From positions 1-51,641 of the forward strand of contig JAIKYA010000073.1 of assembly GCA_024683645.1 (NCBI GenBank): a DNA stretch of 51,641 nucleotides, in the 5' to 3' direction. Below are positions 8,781-17,617 of this stretch, one piece after another. Position numbers and translations under genes: made by a program. The notes under the pieces were generated by a model. The model was not told the DNA's origin. It made no database searches and saw only the letters and a program-made list of their open reading frames with translations. This DNA comes from Lachnospiraceae bacterium. Lineage in GTDB: Bacteria > Bacillota > Clostridia > Lachnospirales > Lachnospiraceae. Numbering within the stretch: position 1 is the stretch's first letter; every line of letters starts with the position of its first letter.

Positions 8781-9158
8781 ATGCTCGATATGTTTGACAA
8801 AAGGATCCTTATCATTGATGATTCCGAGATTGACCGCGAGATACTTCAGAATATACTGATATGGGAATATATGGTCGAAGCGGCCGAAGACGGTCTGCAG
8901 GGTCTCGACCGCCTCCTGAAAGGCTCTCCTTCGATCGATGGCATACTGCTTGACCTTTACATGCCGATAATTGACGGCTTCGGTGTTCTCAAACTGTTAC
9001 AGGATAACGGCATAAGCGATATACCCATAGTCGTGATCACCGAAGAAAGTACTTCGGAAAATCTCTATAAGGCGCTGCCCTATAACATTGCGGATTTTAT
9101 ATGCAAGCCTTATGATCCGGATACCCTCTTAGATCGGCTTAAGGCTGCCTTCGGCTGA
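8781..9158 (+). CDS. Stand-alone response regulator receiver protein
   Basis: The protein has 125 residues, a single CheY-like receiver domain. The acidic pair DD (residues 13-14), the phosphoacceptor Asp in LLDLYMP (about residue 58), the Thr in VVITEE (about 87) and the Lys in ICKPYD (about 112) are all present, so it should be phosphorylatable. There is no output domain. No histidine kinase is next to it. Its 3' end overlaps the last 30 bases of a truncated EAL gene on the other strand, so it may once have worked with a c-di-GMP phosphodiesterase. The ribosome-binding site is weak. Confidence 0.88.
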   Translation: MLDMFDKRILIIDDSEIDREILQNILIWEYMVEAAEDGLQGLDRLLKGSPSIDGILLDLYMPIIDGFGVLKLLQDNGISDIPIVVITEESTSENLYKALPYNIADFICKPYDPDTLLDRLKAAFG

Positions 9159-9290
9159 AAGCACAAGCTCCCCCGCCGCCTCCGGCGGCAGCGGTTTTCC
9201 CCAGATATACCCCTGTATAAGGTCGCAGCCGATAGACTTTAAAGTTTCCAGCTGTTCCTCCTCTTCAACGCCTTCGGATTGAAAATCCAT
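9129..9290 (-). pseudogene. Remnant of an EAL-domain protein (C-terminal end only)
   Basis: About 53 codons match the very end of EAL phosphodiesterase domains: an EGVEEEEQLETLKSIG segment corresponding to the conserved EGVE-x-EQL loop, then GCDLIQGY and GKPLPP. The catalytic EAL signature, the DDFG and other metal ligands lie upstream in the family and are absent. The frame starts at an ATG (9288-9290) after unrelated AT-rich DNA. It is therefore a 5'-deleted fragment. Its stop lies inside the end of the oppositely oriented response-regulator gene. Confidence 0.78.
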
Positions 9291-9368
9291 GGCAGCCCCC
9301 TCAAATAGACAATACAAACATTACTATGTCATTATATCAAAAATAACGGAGAAAAACACATTCTATTT

Positions 9369-9397
9369 TTGATATTTACCGCATTTTCTGTTATAAT
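9369..9397 (+). promoter_or_regulatory. Promoter of the GGDEF sensor gene (TTGATA-17-TATAAT)
   Basis: TTGATA (9369-9374) and TATAAT (9392-9397) at 17-base spacing, 47 bases before the ATG at 9445. A good AAAGGAG site follows. Confidence 0.82.
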
Positions 9398-9444
9398 TAC
9401 GCAAGGTTTATTCCGGTATATATGCTATACAAAGGAGTAGTCTT

Positions 9445-11346
9445 ATGAAAAAGAAGATAGCCATTTTCACTACAGGCTGGTGCTGCGAGATACTGACACA
9501 GTTTCTGAAGGGAATGCAGCAGGCTCTTGAAAATGAAAAAACCGATCTTTTCCTTTTCCTCTGTTATCCCACATATGTCGATACAATGGCCAATAAAAAA
9601 GGCGAGATGAACATATTCAATCTCCCTGATCTTCATGACTTTGACGGTACCGTCATCTTCGGCAGCGGCCTGGATTACAAGGACCGCATTGACGATATCA
9701 TCAGCCGCAGTAATGAGGCCGGTATTCCTGTCATCATGCAGGGATCCAGACGGGACGGTATCAGCTACGTGGGTTCCGACAACTACGTTGCTACCAAGAC
9801 CATGTGCGAACACCTCTATAAAGAACACGGAGTCCGCAGGATCACCTTCTTTGCAGGTACCAAGGATTCACTCGATTCGGAGCTCCGCCTGCAGGCCGTA
9901 AAAGACTATCTTAACGAAACCGGTCGGCCGGACGACCTTATCGAAGTATTCTATACAAACTGGGAAAATGCCTCGGCGACCAGACGTGTAAACGAAATAT
10001 GCTCCGGCTCCGGCGTGCTCCCCGACGTTTTCATCTGTGCCAATGACGGGCTTGCAATGGAAACCTGCGTAACTCTTGGCAATAACGGTGTCGACGTTCC
10101 CGGCGATGTACTTGTGACCGGATATGACTTTATCGATGACAGTCAGATATTTGATCCTTCCATCGCATCCGTGGACCAGTGTTTTACCGATATGGGCATG
10201 GAAGCCGGAAAACTCTGGCTTGAACTGTCAGGCGGGGCCGCTCCCGGCAGTTCGCATATCATACCCTGCCGCTTTATTCCCGGCGAAAGCTGTAACTGTG
10301 CATCCTTCAGAAACAGCGACAGCATAAGGCGGCGTGTCGGACGCGAAGCTTTTTCAAAGCGCGCCATGACCACCTACTTCAACAGGAAACTTAATCTCAT
10401 AGATTCCACTATTCTTTCCTGCCTTACTTTCGTCGATTTTAAGAAAAACCTTCATCGGCTTCTTGAGGAAAACCACGACTTTGAAGGAAATTCTTTTCAT
10501 ATACTGCTCGAGCCCAATTTCGGTCTTTCCATCTATGACACCAATATCAAACTCGGGACCAAAGGCTACAGCAAACACATGGAAGTGATCTACTCAACCG
10601 AAAACGGCGTGCACTATAAGTGCGATAAATTCGCTTCAAAAGAACTGATCCCCGGCTTTATCCCGGATGAGAAAAACCATCTCTATGTTTTCCTTCCCCT
10701 GCATGAAGCAGATGAAGCCTGCGGATATATCGTCTTCAAGGACTGCCTTGATAAAGTGGAAAACCACTTCCTTAATACTTACCAGAGCCGTATGGGACTG
10801 GTATTTGATAAATTCAGACATGCACTGAGCCTCGATCTTATCAACAAACGTCTGCTTGATCTTATGCGGCGTGATTCGCTTACAAATGTCAATAACCGCA
10901 TGGCTTACGAGGATAAAGAAAAATATCTTCAGTCACAGATCAATTCGGATTCGAATATCAGCTTCGGTATCGCCATGTTTGATGTCAACAGCTTAAAGCT
11001 CATAAACGATTCCCTGGGACATGATGCCGGTGATGAATATCTGATAAAAGCCTGCCGTCTCATATGCAGGGTCTTCAAACACAGTCCTGTGTACAGGATA
11101 GGCGGTGACGAATTCATAGCTGTCCTTGCAGGTGACGACTATGAAGAACGCGAAACGCTGCGACAGGATCTGAATGAGCATATGAGTGCGTATACCAGGG
11201 AACTGCCTCTTCCCGCTGACTATGTGTCAATAGCCTGCGGCATGGCGGTATTTGATCCCGCTTCGGATATATCGGTACAGGACGTGGTCAAGCGCGCCGA
11301 CGAAGAAATGTATGCGGTAAAAGCAAGGATGAAAGAAAGCGCCTGA
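9445..11346 (+). CDS. Diguanylate cyclase with LacI/periplasmic-binding-protein-like sensor domain
   Basis: The protein has 633 residues. Residues 1-285 have the fold signature of LacI-type sugar-binding regulators (DFDGTVIFGSG, GIPVIMQGSR, PDVFICANDGLAME, VLVTGYDF) but lack the N-terminal DNA-binding helix-turn-helix and any signal peptide, so the domain should sense a cytoplasmic ligand. Residues about 290-465 form a middle region, possibly GAF-like. The GGDEF domain covers about 470-630 with intact RIGGDEF (residues 551-557), so it should make c-di-GMP. No RxxD inhibitory site is visible just before it. It is monocistronic, with its own promoter, and ends 4 bases from the convergent ABC gene. 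Confidence 0.9.
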   Translation: MKKKIAIFTTGWCCEILTQFLKGMQQALENEKTDLFLFLCYPTYVDTMANKKGEMNIFNLPDLHDFDGTVIFGSGLDYKDRIDDIISRSNEAGIPVIMQGSRRDGISYVGSDNYVATKTMCEHLYKEHGVRRITFFAGTKDSLDSELRLQAVKDYLNETGRPDDLIEVFYTNWENASATRRVNEICSGSGVLPDVFICANDGLAMETCVTLGNNGVDVPGDVLVTGYDFIDDSQIFDPSIASVDQCFTDMGMEAGKLWLELSGGAAPGSSHIIPCRFIPGESCNCASFRNSDSIRRRVGREAFSKRAMTTYFNRKLNLIDSTILSCLTFVDFKKNLHRLLEENHDFEGNSFHILLEPNFGLSIYDTNIKLGTKGYSKHMEVIYSTENGVHYKCDKFASKELIPGFIPDEKNHLYVFLPLHEADEACGYIVFKDCLDKVENHFLNTYQSRMGLVFDKFRHALSLDLINKRLLDLMRRDSLTNVNNRMAYEDKEKYLQSQINSDSNISFGIAMFDVNSLKLINDSLGHDAGDEYLIKACRLICRVFKHSPVYRIGGDEFIAVLAGDDYEERETLRQDLNEHMSAYTRELPLPADYVSIACGMAVFDPASDISVQDVVKRADEEMYAVKARMKESA

Positions 11347-11350
11347 GCTT

Positions 11351-13516
11351 TCAGCATCTTTGTGCCAGTTGCAGCTTATAGTATATTCCCTTCTTTGCCA
11401 TCAGCTCTTCATGGGAACCTATCTCGGCCACTCTGTGTTTGTCGATCACCATTATCCTGTCGGCATTTTTAAGGGTTGAAAGCCTGTGTGCTATGGCAAA
11501 GGTTGTCTTTCCTCCTGTCAGACGGCTCAATGCCTTTTGTATCATGAACTCGCTCTCCGTATCCAGGCTTGCTGTCGCTTCATCAAGTATCAGCAGTCTC
11601 GGATCTGTGAGTATGGCTCTTGCGATCGCGATGCGCTGACGTTCGCCGCCGGACAGATTATACCCCTTCTCACCCACATAAGTATTATATCCGTTTGGTG
11701 TACTGCAGATAAAGTCATGAGCATTTGCCATCTTAGCCGCGCGGATCACTTCCTCATACGTTGCATCCGGCTTTGAGAAGCGTATATTATCAAGTATGGT
11801 TCCCGAAAACAGGAAGGTTTCCTGCAGCACAACTCCTATCTGTGAATGATACGAACTGCTCTTTATCGTCTTTTTATCTCTTCCGTCTATAAGTATCCTT
11901 CCGTCATCGACATCATAAAGTCCCATAAGCAGATTTATAAGCGTGGACTTACCCGCTCCCGAGGCTCCCACTATGCCGATCATCTCACCCGGCTTCACCG
12001 TTACGCTTATGTCTTCGAGAACAGGCTGGTATGATTTATACCCGAAAGTGGCATGATCAAAAACGATCTCACCCTTTATCTTAAGATCTTTGACCACATT
12101 CTCGTCTTCCGCTTCGACATCCTGTCCAAGTATGTCATTGATACGGTCAAGGCAGGCCGACAGCTGTGCCAGCTGCAGCGGCAGACGGTTCATCCATGAT
12201 ATGTACTGAAACAGCAGTGAGGTGTAGGTCACAAACTGATACAGTTCGCCCGCACTCATCTTATCATTCAGCACATCCATACCGCCGAAGAGCACCACCG
12301 CCAGTACACCGAGTCCCATCACCATCTGCAGAAGCGGCGAAAAGTATGCCCAGAAAGTTTCGTTTCTTCTGTTGACACGCGCATACTCCGCGGAAAGGAT
12401 TTTGAATTTCTCCGCCTCCTCTTTTTCCTTTCCGTAGGTCTTTACCACCCGCATTCCCGAAAGCACATCCTGCAGGTCGCTTGCCACATCGTCGTTCTTT
12501 CTGAACTGCAGCCGGAATATCCTGCTTACGGTTTTTCTGAATGCAACGGTAAGTATCACCGCCACAGGTATGAACGCAAAAGTGATGAGTGAAAGCTTCA
12601 GGTTCAGAGCCATCATGAACACCACATCCCAGATGAATATAAAGAGCACTGCAAACAGATTGCAGAACACATCCTCCATGAACATACGTATATACTGGGT
12701 ATCTCCTGTAATACGGTTTAACAGTTCTCCGGGACGCCTGTCATTGATAAAACTGATCGGCAGCTCCTGATATTTGATAAAGAGCTTTGATCTCAGATCG
12801 GCTGCTATCCTTGCTCCGAGCTTTGCCGACGCATTGCTTTTTAATACATTTACTATGACTATGCCGACGCTCAGCGAAAACATCATGCCGAGGAAAAACA
12901 GTGCCTTTCTCATGCCTCCGTTCCCCTTCAGCACATCATTTATCAGATGCTTCTGTATCTCGGGATTTAAGAGTGTGGTAACTGCAGCGAGTATCATCAG
13001 CACAAATACTCCGAAGAACTCCTTTTTATAAGGTCCTGCCATCCTGACAAAAGTCTTTATGAAGCCGCCCTCCTTTGAGCACTTCAAACAATGCTTTGTT
13101 CCGGGGATAGCCCGTCCGCAGACCGGACAGGTCCTCTCATATTCCCTGCTCTCCACTTCCTCGAAACGGCCGGACACCAGTATATTGATGCCTCTGGCCA
13201 CATAAGCATAACGGCTTAAATGTTTTGCGGAATAATGCGCGATTATCCTTTCCTCTCCCTTATATGTTACCGCCAGGAGTCCGCCGCCGACACGTGGCAG
13301 TGCATGCGCCGAAGAAATATCACTTATGCTCAAAGCTTCGACTATCTGCTCTCCCTCGGACAGCAGCACTCTTTTCGTTGTCACGATCACATAGGAATCC
13401 GCCGCCCACCCGGCATCCCTTCCGATGTCGACAGGTACCGCATAGTATATGCACTCATCCTCCGTGAGTGCTATAAGTTCCTTAACCCTTTGCGGGATCG
13501 TATATTTCAGTATCAT
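11351..13516 (-). CDS. ABC exporter (fused membrane and ATPase) with PH-like and zinc-ribbon N-terminus
   Basis: The protein has 721 residues. Residues 1-120 are a soluble beta-rich domain, PH-like by pattern (YVIVTTKRVLL). Residues C130, C133, C143 and C146 form a zinc ribbon (CPVCG, CLKC). The six-helix type I exporter domain follows (about 165-450), then the ATPase (about 480-720) with Walker A GIVGASGAGKST, signature LSGGERQR and Walker B LLILDEATASLD. Such half transporters work as dimers; the neighbour at 13540-16362 is the likely partner. Substrate unknown. An AGAGGAATAGAG site precedes the ATG. Confidence 0.9.
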   Translation of the reverse strand: MILKYTIPQRVKELIALTEDECIYYAVPVDIGRDAGWAADSYVIVTTKRVLLSEGEQIVEALSISDISSAHALPRVGGGLLAVTYKGEERIIAHYSAKHLSRYAYVARGINILVSGRFEEVESREYERTCPVCGRAIPGTKHCLKCSKEGGFIKTFVRMAGPYKKEFFGVFVLMILAAVTTLLNPEIQKHLINDVLKGNGGMRKALFFLGMMFSLSVGIVIVNVLKSNASAKLGARIAADLRSKLFIKYQELPISFINDRRPGELLNRITGDTQYIRMFMEDVFCNLFAVLFIFIWDVVFMMALNLKLSLITFAFIPVAVILTVAFRKTVSRIFRLQFRKNDDVASDLQDVLSGMRVVKTYGKEKEEAEKFKILSAEYARVNRRNETFWAYFSPLLQMVMGLGVLAVVLFGGMDVLNDKMSAGELYQFVTYTSLLFQYISWMNRLPLQLAQLSACLDRINDILGQDVEAEDENVVKDLKIKGEIVFDHATFGYKSYQPVLEDISVTVKPGEMIGIVGASGAGKSTLINLLMGLYDVDDGRILIDGRDKKTIKSSSYHSQIGVVLQETFLFSGTILDNIRFSKPDATYEEVIRAAKMANAHDFICSTPNGYNTYVGEKGYNLSGGERQRIAIARAILTDPRLLILDEATASLDTESEFMIQKALSRLTGGKTTFAIAHRLSTLKNADRIMVIDKHRVAEIGSHEELMAKKGIYYKLQLAQRC

Positions 13517-13539
13517 CTCTATTCCTCTGACAGATCAGC

Positions 13540-16362
13540 TTACAGGAACATATCCAGCTTCCGCCGTTCCTTCATGCTCAGTTCGTTCACATCACGTATC
13601 TCGAAGCGGTTCTCGTCTATATCGGCTATGATCAGCCGCTCATCAGAGAGCTTGCTGACCGCATTGGATGCCATATTTATGGCAAAGCGGCACTCACCCT
13701 TATCCGTAAGCACGTGGAAATATGCAAAACCGAATTCGTCTTTTATGCTGTATATCTTTTTGATCACCGGCGTGAAATAATTGAGTGCCAGCTGTTCCTT
13801 AAGTATCTTCGCACTTTCATCGGGCATCGACGATAAGTCTTCTATAATACCTATCTCCCTGGCTTTCTCGTCCCCCTCTCTTATGGATATATATTTATCT
13901 GCATCAGTGAAAGGGAAAAGCCTGACCACTTTTACGGATTTATAGAGCTTTCCTCTGCTGGTCAGGTTCACAAAGCCGCCCGCTGTGCGTTCAAACTTAT
14001 CTTCCGGGCCGATCATATACAGCTTCGTCATCTCCTCGGCCTGTTTTTCATAATAATTCAATTCATTCTCTTCCGTCATTTCCGTTACCTCACCAAACTG
14101 ATCATTTTTATTAAGCTGCAGTCTGCTTAGCTTGTGAAAGATACCCTCGGGATCCGCATCAAGTTCTTCTGCCGTACCCTCCTCGGCTATACGTCCCCCC
14201 TCTATCACTATCAGCCTGTCAGCATCCTTGAGAGTAGAGAGCCTGTGAGCGATCGACAAGGTAGTCCTGCCCTTTACCAGAAGCTTCAGCGAATTCTGTA
14301 TCGCCTTCTCCGTCTCCGTATCCACACTGGCGGTCGCCTCGTCAAGTATCAGTATCTTCGGGTCAGCCAGTATGGCTCTCGCGATCGAAACCCTCTGTTT
14401 TTCACCGCCCGACAGATCCTTACCTGAAGCGCCGATCACCGTATCGTAACCATCGGGCATCTTCGAGATAAACTCATGGGCACTTGCCATCTTGGCCGCC
14501 CTTATTATCTCCCATCTGTCCGCATCCTTTCTTCCGTAGGAGATATTCATCGCAACGCTGCCCATGAAGATATATGTATCCTGTGATACCATCGCCACGT
14601 TGCGTCGCAGATCCGCCAGCGCCAGATCTTTTACATCAACTCCGTCTATCTTTACGCTGCCTTCCTGCACGTCGTATAGTCTGGATATGACATTGACCAG
14701 CGTTGACTTTCCCGCACCCGACCGGCCGACTATTCCCAGCAGCTCACCTTCCCTGACCTTTAAGCTGATATTCTTCAGTACCGGCTTTGTCAGGCTGTAT
14801 CCGAAGGTCACGTTGTCAAGCTCTATCACTCCCTTCGGTGTATCCATGCGCACGGGGTCTTCCTTCTCCGATACATCCGGTACCGAATCTATGATCTCAA
14901 ATAACCTCTGGGCAGAATTGATACTGTCCGACCACATGCGGAATACTCTTGAAAAAAAGTTCATCGGTCCGTTCAGCTGTGCCACATATCCTACAAAGGT
15001 AAGGAGCACGCCCAGTTCCATCTGCTCGGTCTTAAGTACAAAGAACACCCCTATGATCCATATCCATATGCTCGAAACTTCCTGCACAAGGTTGTAAAGT
15101 ATGGAAAACTGGTTACGCAGCTTCACTATACTTACTTCGGTTTCGCATAGTTTTCTGTTTGGCCGCTCGAAATGCTCTATCTCTGCCGCCTGCTGGCCAA
15201 AAGCTTTTACGACACGCGCTCCCGTCAGGTTATCATTTGCTTTTGCGGTAACGGCCTTTTCCGCCCGGTGCCTTTTTCCGGACAGGGTCCACAGTCCGGG
15301 CCGCAGTTTTACGGTCATATATACAAGAAGCGGCAGAAGTATGCAGGCAATGAGAGCCATCTGCCAGTTCAGCCGATACATCACCACGAAGGTGACTATT
15401 ATCGTAAGCCCCTGTATAAACACTGAAGGCAGTCCGTCTATAAAGAATTCCGTTACCCGCTCCGCATCACTCACCACACGCGTCATCAGTCCGCCGGTCT
15501 GCTTATCCGTAAAAAACCTCAGCGAAAGCCTGCTCATTGCTGAAAAGATGTCAGTCTTTATGTCCCTGACGGTTGATGTTGCAACCTTCGCCATCACTGC
15601 CATCTGCACCGCAGAAGTAAGATGTCCGATCAGCCTGCAGCCGAACATCATCAGCACGAGCAGCATGAGTGCAAGACCAGCCTGACCGGCAAGCCCGTAC
15701 TGTTCGAGAAAATCCGCGTTCTTCGCCAGCACCCTGTCATAGAGCATCTTGCCTGAAAGATAGGGCCAGGCCAGACTTATCACTGAAGACAGTATATAGC
15801 AGAAGATCAGCAGGACAATAGAACCCTTATATCTGAAGAAGTATCTGAGTGTTCTCTGAAACACCGTACGCTTGTCGGTCTTTACTATGCTCTCCTCTTC
15901 CGCTTCTTCCGGCTTGCCAAGCTCCTCTTCCGGGTCAATTCCGTTCTTAAGGTTTTTAAAGCTCCTTATAAACGCAAACATCGCTTCCGCATTTGTATTG
16001 GTAAGCGCTGCTATTTCCGCCTTCTCTCCTTCAATGTCAGCGCACAGTATGTTGGCGCCTATATATCGTTCAAGCCGTAAGTTTTCAACCTTTTCCAGAT
16101 CATAGCAGATCAGCTTCGGATCTCTTACCGCTTCTTCCTTCGGTGCCCCGATGTGCTTCACTCCCCTGAAATACCATACGTGATCGCTCTGTACTTTAGC
16201 GGTACATACACCCAGTATGCTTCCGGTCAGAAACACTGTACCGGTAATGTACTCACAGTCAGTCGACAGATCCACAGGGGCGTGCTTAAGCACATCCTCC
16301 TCTTTGATATTTACCGATGCAAGCTCTTCCGTAATATATTTTTCGAGCTTATCTGTTTTCAT
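13540..16362 (-). CDS. ABC exporter with N-terminal soluble domain and C-terminal DUF1854
   Basis: The protein has 940 residues. Order: N-terminal soluble domain (1-145), exporter membrane domain (about 170-460), ATPase (about 500-740; GIVGRSGAGKST, LSGGEKQRV, ILILDEATASVD), then about 170 residues matching DUF1854 (FVNLTSRG, VRLFPFTDADKYISI). In other bacteria DUF1854 ABC proteins occur beside cyanophycin genes and are named for that, but no cyanophycin synthetase or cyanophycinase is in this window. It follows hflX by 10 bases (ACGGAGGAAAG site) and precedes a second exporter half, so a heterodimer is likely. Substrate unknown. Confidence 0.88.
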   Translation of the reverse strand: MKTDKLEKYITEELASVNIKEEDVLKHAPVDLSTDCEYITGTVFLTGSILGVCTAKVQSDHVWYFRGVKHIGAPKEEAVRDPKLICYDLEKVENLRLERYIGANILCADIEGEKAEIAALTNTNAEAMFAFIRSFKNLKNGIDPEEELGKPEEAEEESIVKTDKRTVFQRTLRYFFRYKGSIVLLIFCYILSSVISLAWPYLSGKMLYDRVLAKNADFLEQYGLAGQAGLALMLLVLMMFGCRLIGHLTSAVQMAVMAKVATSTVRDIKTDIFSAMSRLSLRFFTDKQTGGLMTRVVSDAERVTEFFIDGLPSVFIQGLTIIVTFVVMYRLNWQMALIACILLPLLVYMTVKLRPGLWTLSGKRHRAEKAVTAKANDNLTGARVVKAFGQQAAEIEHFERPNRKLCETEVSIVKLRNQFSILYNLVQEVSSIWIWIIGVFFVLKTEQMELGVLLTFVGYVAQLNGPMNFFSRVFRMWSDSINSAQRLFEIIDSVPDVSEKEDPVRMDTPKGVIELDNVTFGYSLTKPVLKNISLKVREGELLGIVGRSGAGKSTLVNVISRLYDVQEGSVKIDGVDVKDLALADLRRNVAMVSQDTYIFMGSVAMNISYGRKDADRWEIIRAAKMASAHEFISKMPDGYDTVIGASGKDLSGGEKQRVSIARAILADPKILILDEATASVDTETEKAIQNSLKLLVKGRTTLSIAHRLSTLKDADRLIVIEGGRIAEEGTAEELDADPEGIFHKLSRLQLNKNDQFGEVTEMTEENELNYYEKQAEEMTKLYMIGPEDKFERTAGGFVNLTSRGKLYKSVKVVRLFPFTDADKYISIREGDEKAREIGIIEDLSSMPDESAKILKEQLALNYFTPVIKKIYSIKDEFGFAYFHVLTDKGECRFAINMASNAVSKLSDERLIIADIDENRFEIRDVNELSMKERRKLDMFL

Positions 16363-16372
16363 CTTTCCTCCG

Positions 16373-17608
16373 TCAGCTTATGCCGTCCTTTCCTGTCGGC
16401 ACATATGCCTTAATGCTTATGCCCTCTTCAAGATATTCCTCTTCTATCACCTTTCCGTATCTGTGCAGGCCGTCAAGCCTTCCGGCCTCGGAATAGGGGA
16501 TCAGCATCTCCACAGGCTTCCTGCTCTTCTGCAGTATATCTTCCACAAGCGCAAGAAGTGAGTCCGTATTATAGCCGGTTTTGGCGGATATCCTTATGTT
16601 GGCATCCGCATGCATATCTTTAAGCCTCAAACCTTCCTCTATCAGATCGGTCTTGTTAAAAGCCGTTATCATGGGCTTTCCCACTATGTCCAGTTCACGG
16701 AGCGTCTCATACACCACCTGCATATGCATATCAAGCGAAGTATCGGAAGCGTCGGCAACATGCAGTATTATATCCGCGTATCCGGCTTCCTCCAGAGTAC
16801 TTCTGAATGCGTCTATGAGCTGATGCGGCAGCTTGTTGATAAAGCCTACCGTATCGGTAAAGAGCAGTTCTCCGCCACCTTTCAGCCTGCACGAGCGGGT
16901 AGTCGGATCAAGAGTAGCAAAGAGCTTGTTTTCCGAAAGCACCGAAGCATCGGTCAGCAGATTCAGCAGGGTAGATTTTCCGGCGTTAGTATATCCCACG
17001 ATAGCAACCACCGGTGTCATATTGCTCATGCGCATCTTCCTCGTAGTCATGCGCACGCGCCGCATGTCCTTTATTTCCGCCGAAAGCCTCGCTATACGCT
17101 TTCCTATGACCCTGCGGTCCGACTCAAGCTTCGACTCGCCCGGCCCCCTTGTACCTATGCCTCCGCCCAGTCTCGACATGGCCTTGCCCGCTCCTGCCAG
17201 ATGGCTGAGGCGATATTTAAGCTGTGCCATCTCCACCTGAAGCTTGCCCTCACTGGTATGTGCATGTGCCGCAAATATATCCAGTATCAGCATGGTCCTG
17301 TCTATCACTTTGGTATCGAGCCTCTCGGAAAGATTCCTCATCTGGGCAGGTGAGAGCTCATCATCACAGAGCACTCCGTCGGCCTCCCGTGCCTCTATGC
17401 TCATCCTGAGCTCCTCAACCTTGCCGCTGCCGATATATGTTGCGTTATCCGGCCTTGGCAGCTTCTGTTTCATTCTTCCCACGGCAAGCCCGCCCGCAGT
17501 ATCAAGAAGCCTGGCAAGCTCATCAAGCGATGCCTCGGCTTGTTTTTCCTCTCCGCTGTAGCTGATCAGCAGTATATACTTTTCTTTTCTTATATCGTTA
17601 TCAACCAT
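16373..17608 (-). CDS. hflX: Ribosome-associated GTPase HflX
   Basis: The protein has 411 residues. HflX splits or rescues stalled 70S ribosomes after stress. The N-terminal domain carries DELSPAQMRNLSERL and the conserved GRGPGESKLE-type loop (here RGPGESKLESDRR). The G domain has G1 GYTNAGKST, G3 DTVGFI, and G4 NKTD. The short C-terminal domain follows. It lies 9 bases downstream of the reverse-transcriptase gene, so the two are probably co-transcribed. The ribosome-binding site is weak. Confidence 0.95.
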   Translation of the reverse strand: MVDNDIRKEKYILLISYSGEEKQAEASLDELARLLDTAGGLAVGRMKQKLPRPDNATYIGSGKVEELRMSIEAREADGVLCDDELSPAQMRNLSERLDTKVIDRTMLILDIFAAHAHTSEGKLQVEMAQLKYRLSHLAGAGKAMSRLGGGIGTRGPGESKLESDRRVIGKRIARLSAEIKDMRRVRMTTRKMRMSNMTPVVAIVGYTNAGKSTLLNLLTDASVLSENKLFATLDPTTRSCRLKGGGELLFTDTVGFINKLPHQLIDAFRSTLEEAGYADIILHVADASDTSLDMHMQVVYETLRELDIVGKPMITAFNKTDLIEEGLRLKDMHADANIRISAKTGYNTDSLLALVEDILQKSRKPVEMLIPYSEAGRLDGLHRYGKVIEEEYLEEGISIKAYVPTGKDGIS

Positions 17609-17617
17609 TGTGTTCTC

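Noticed and set aside
13540..16362. Cyanophycin metabolism system
   Set aside because: DUF1854 alone suggests the name; no cyanophycin synthetase or hydrolase gene is visible.
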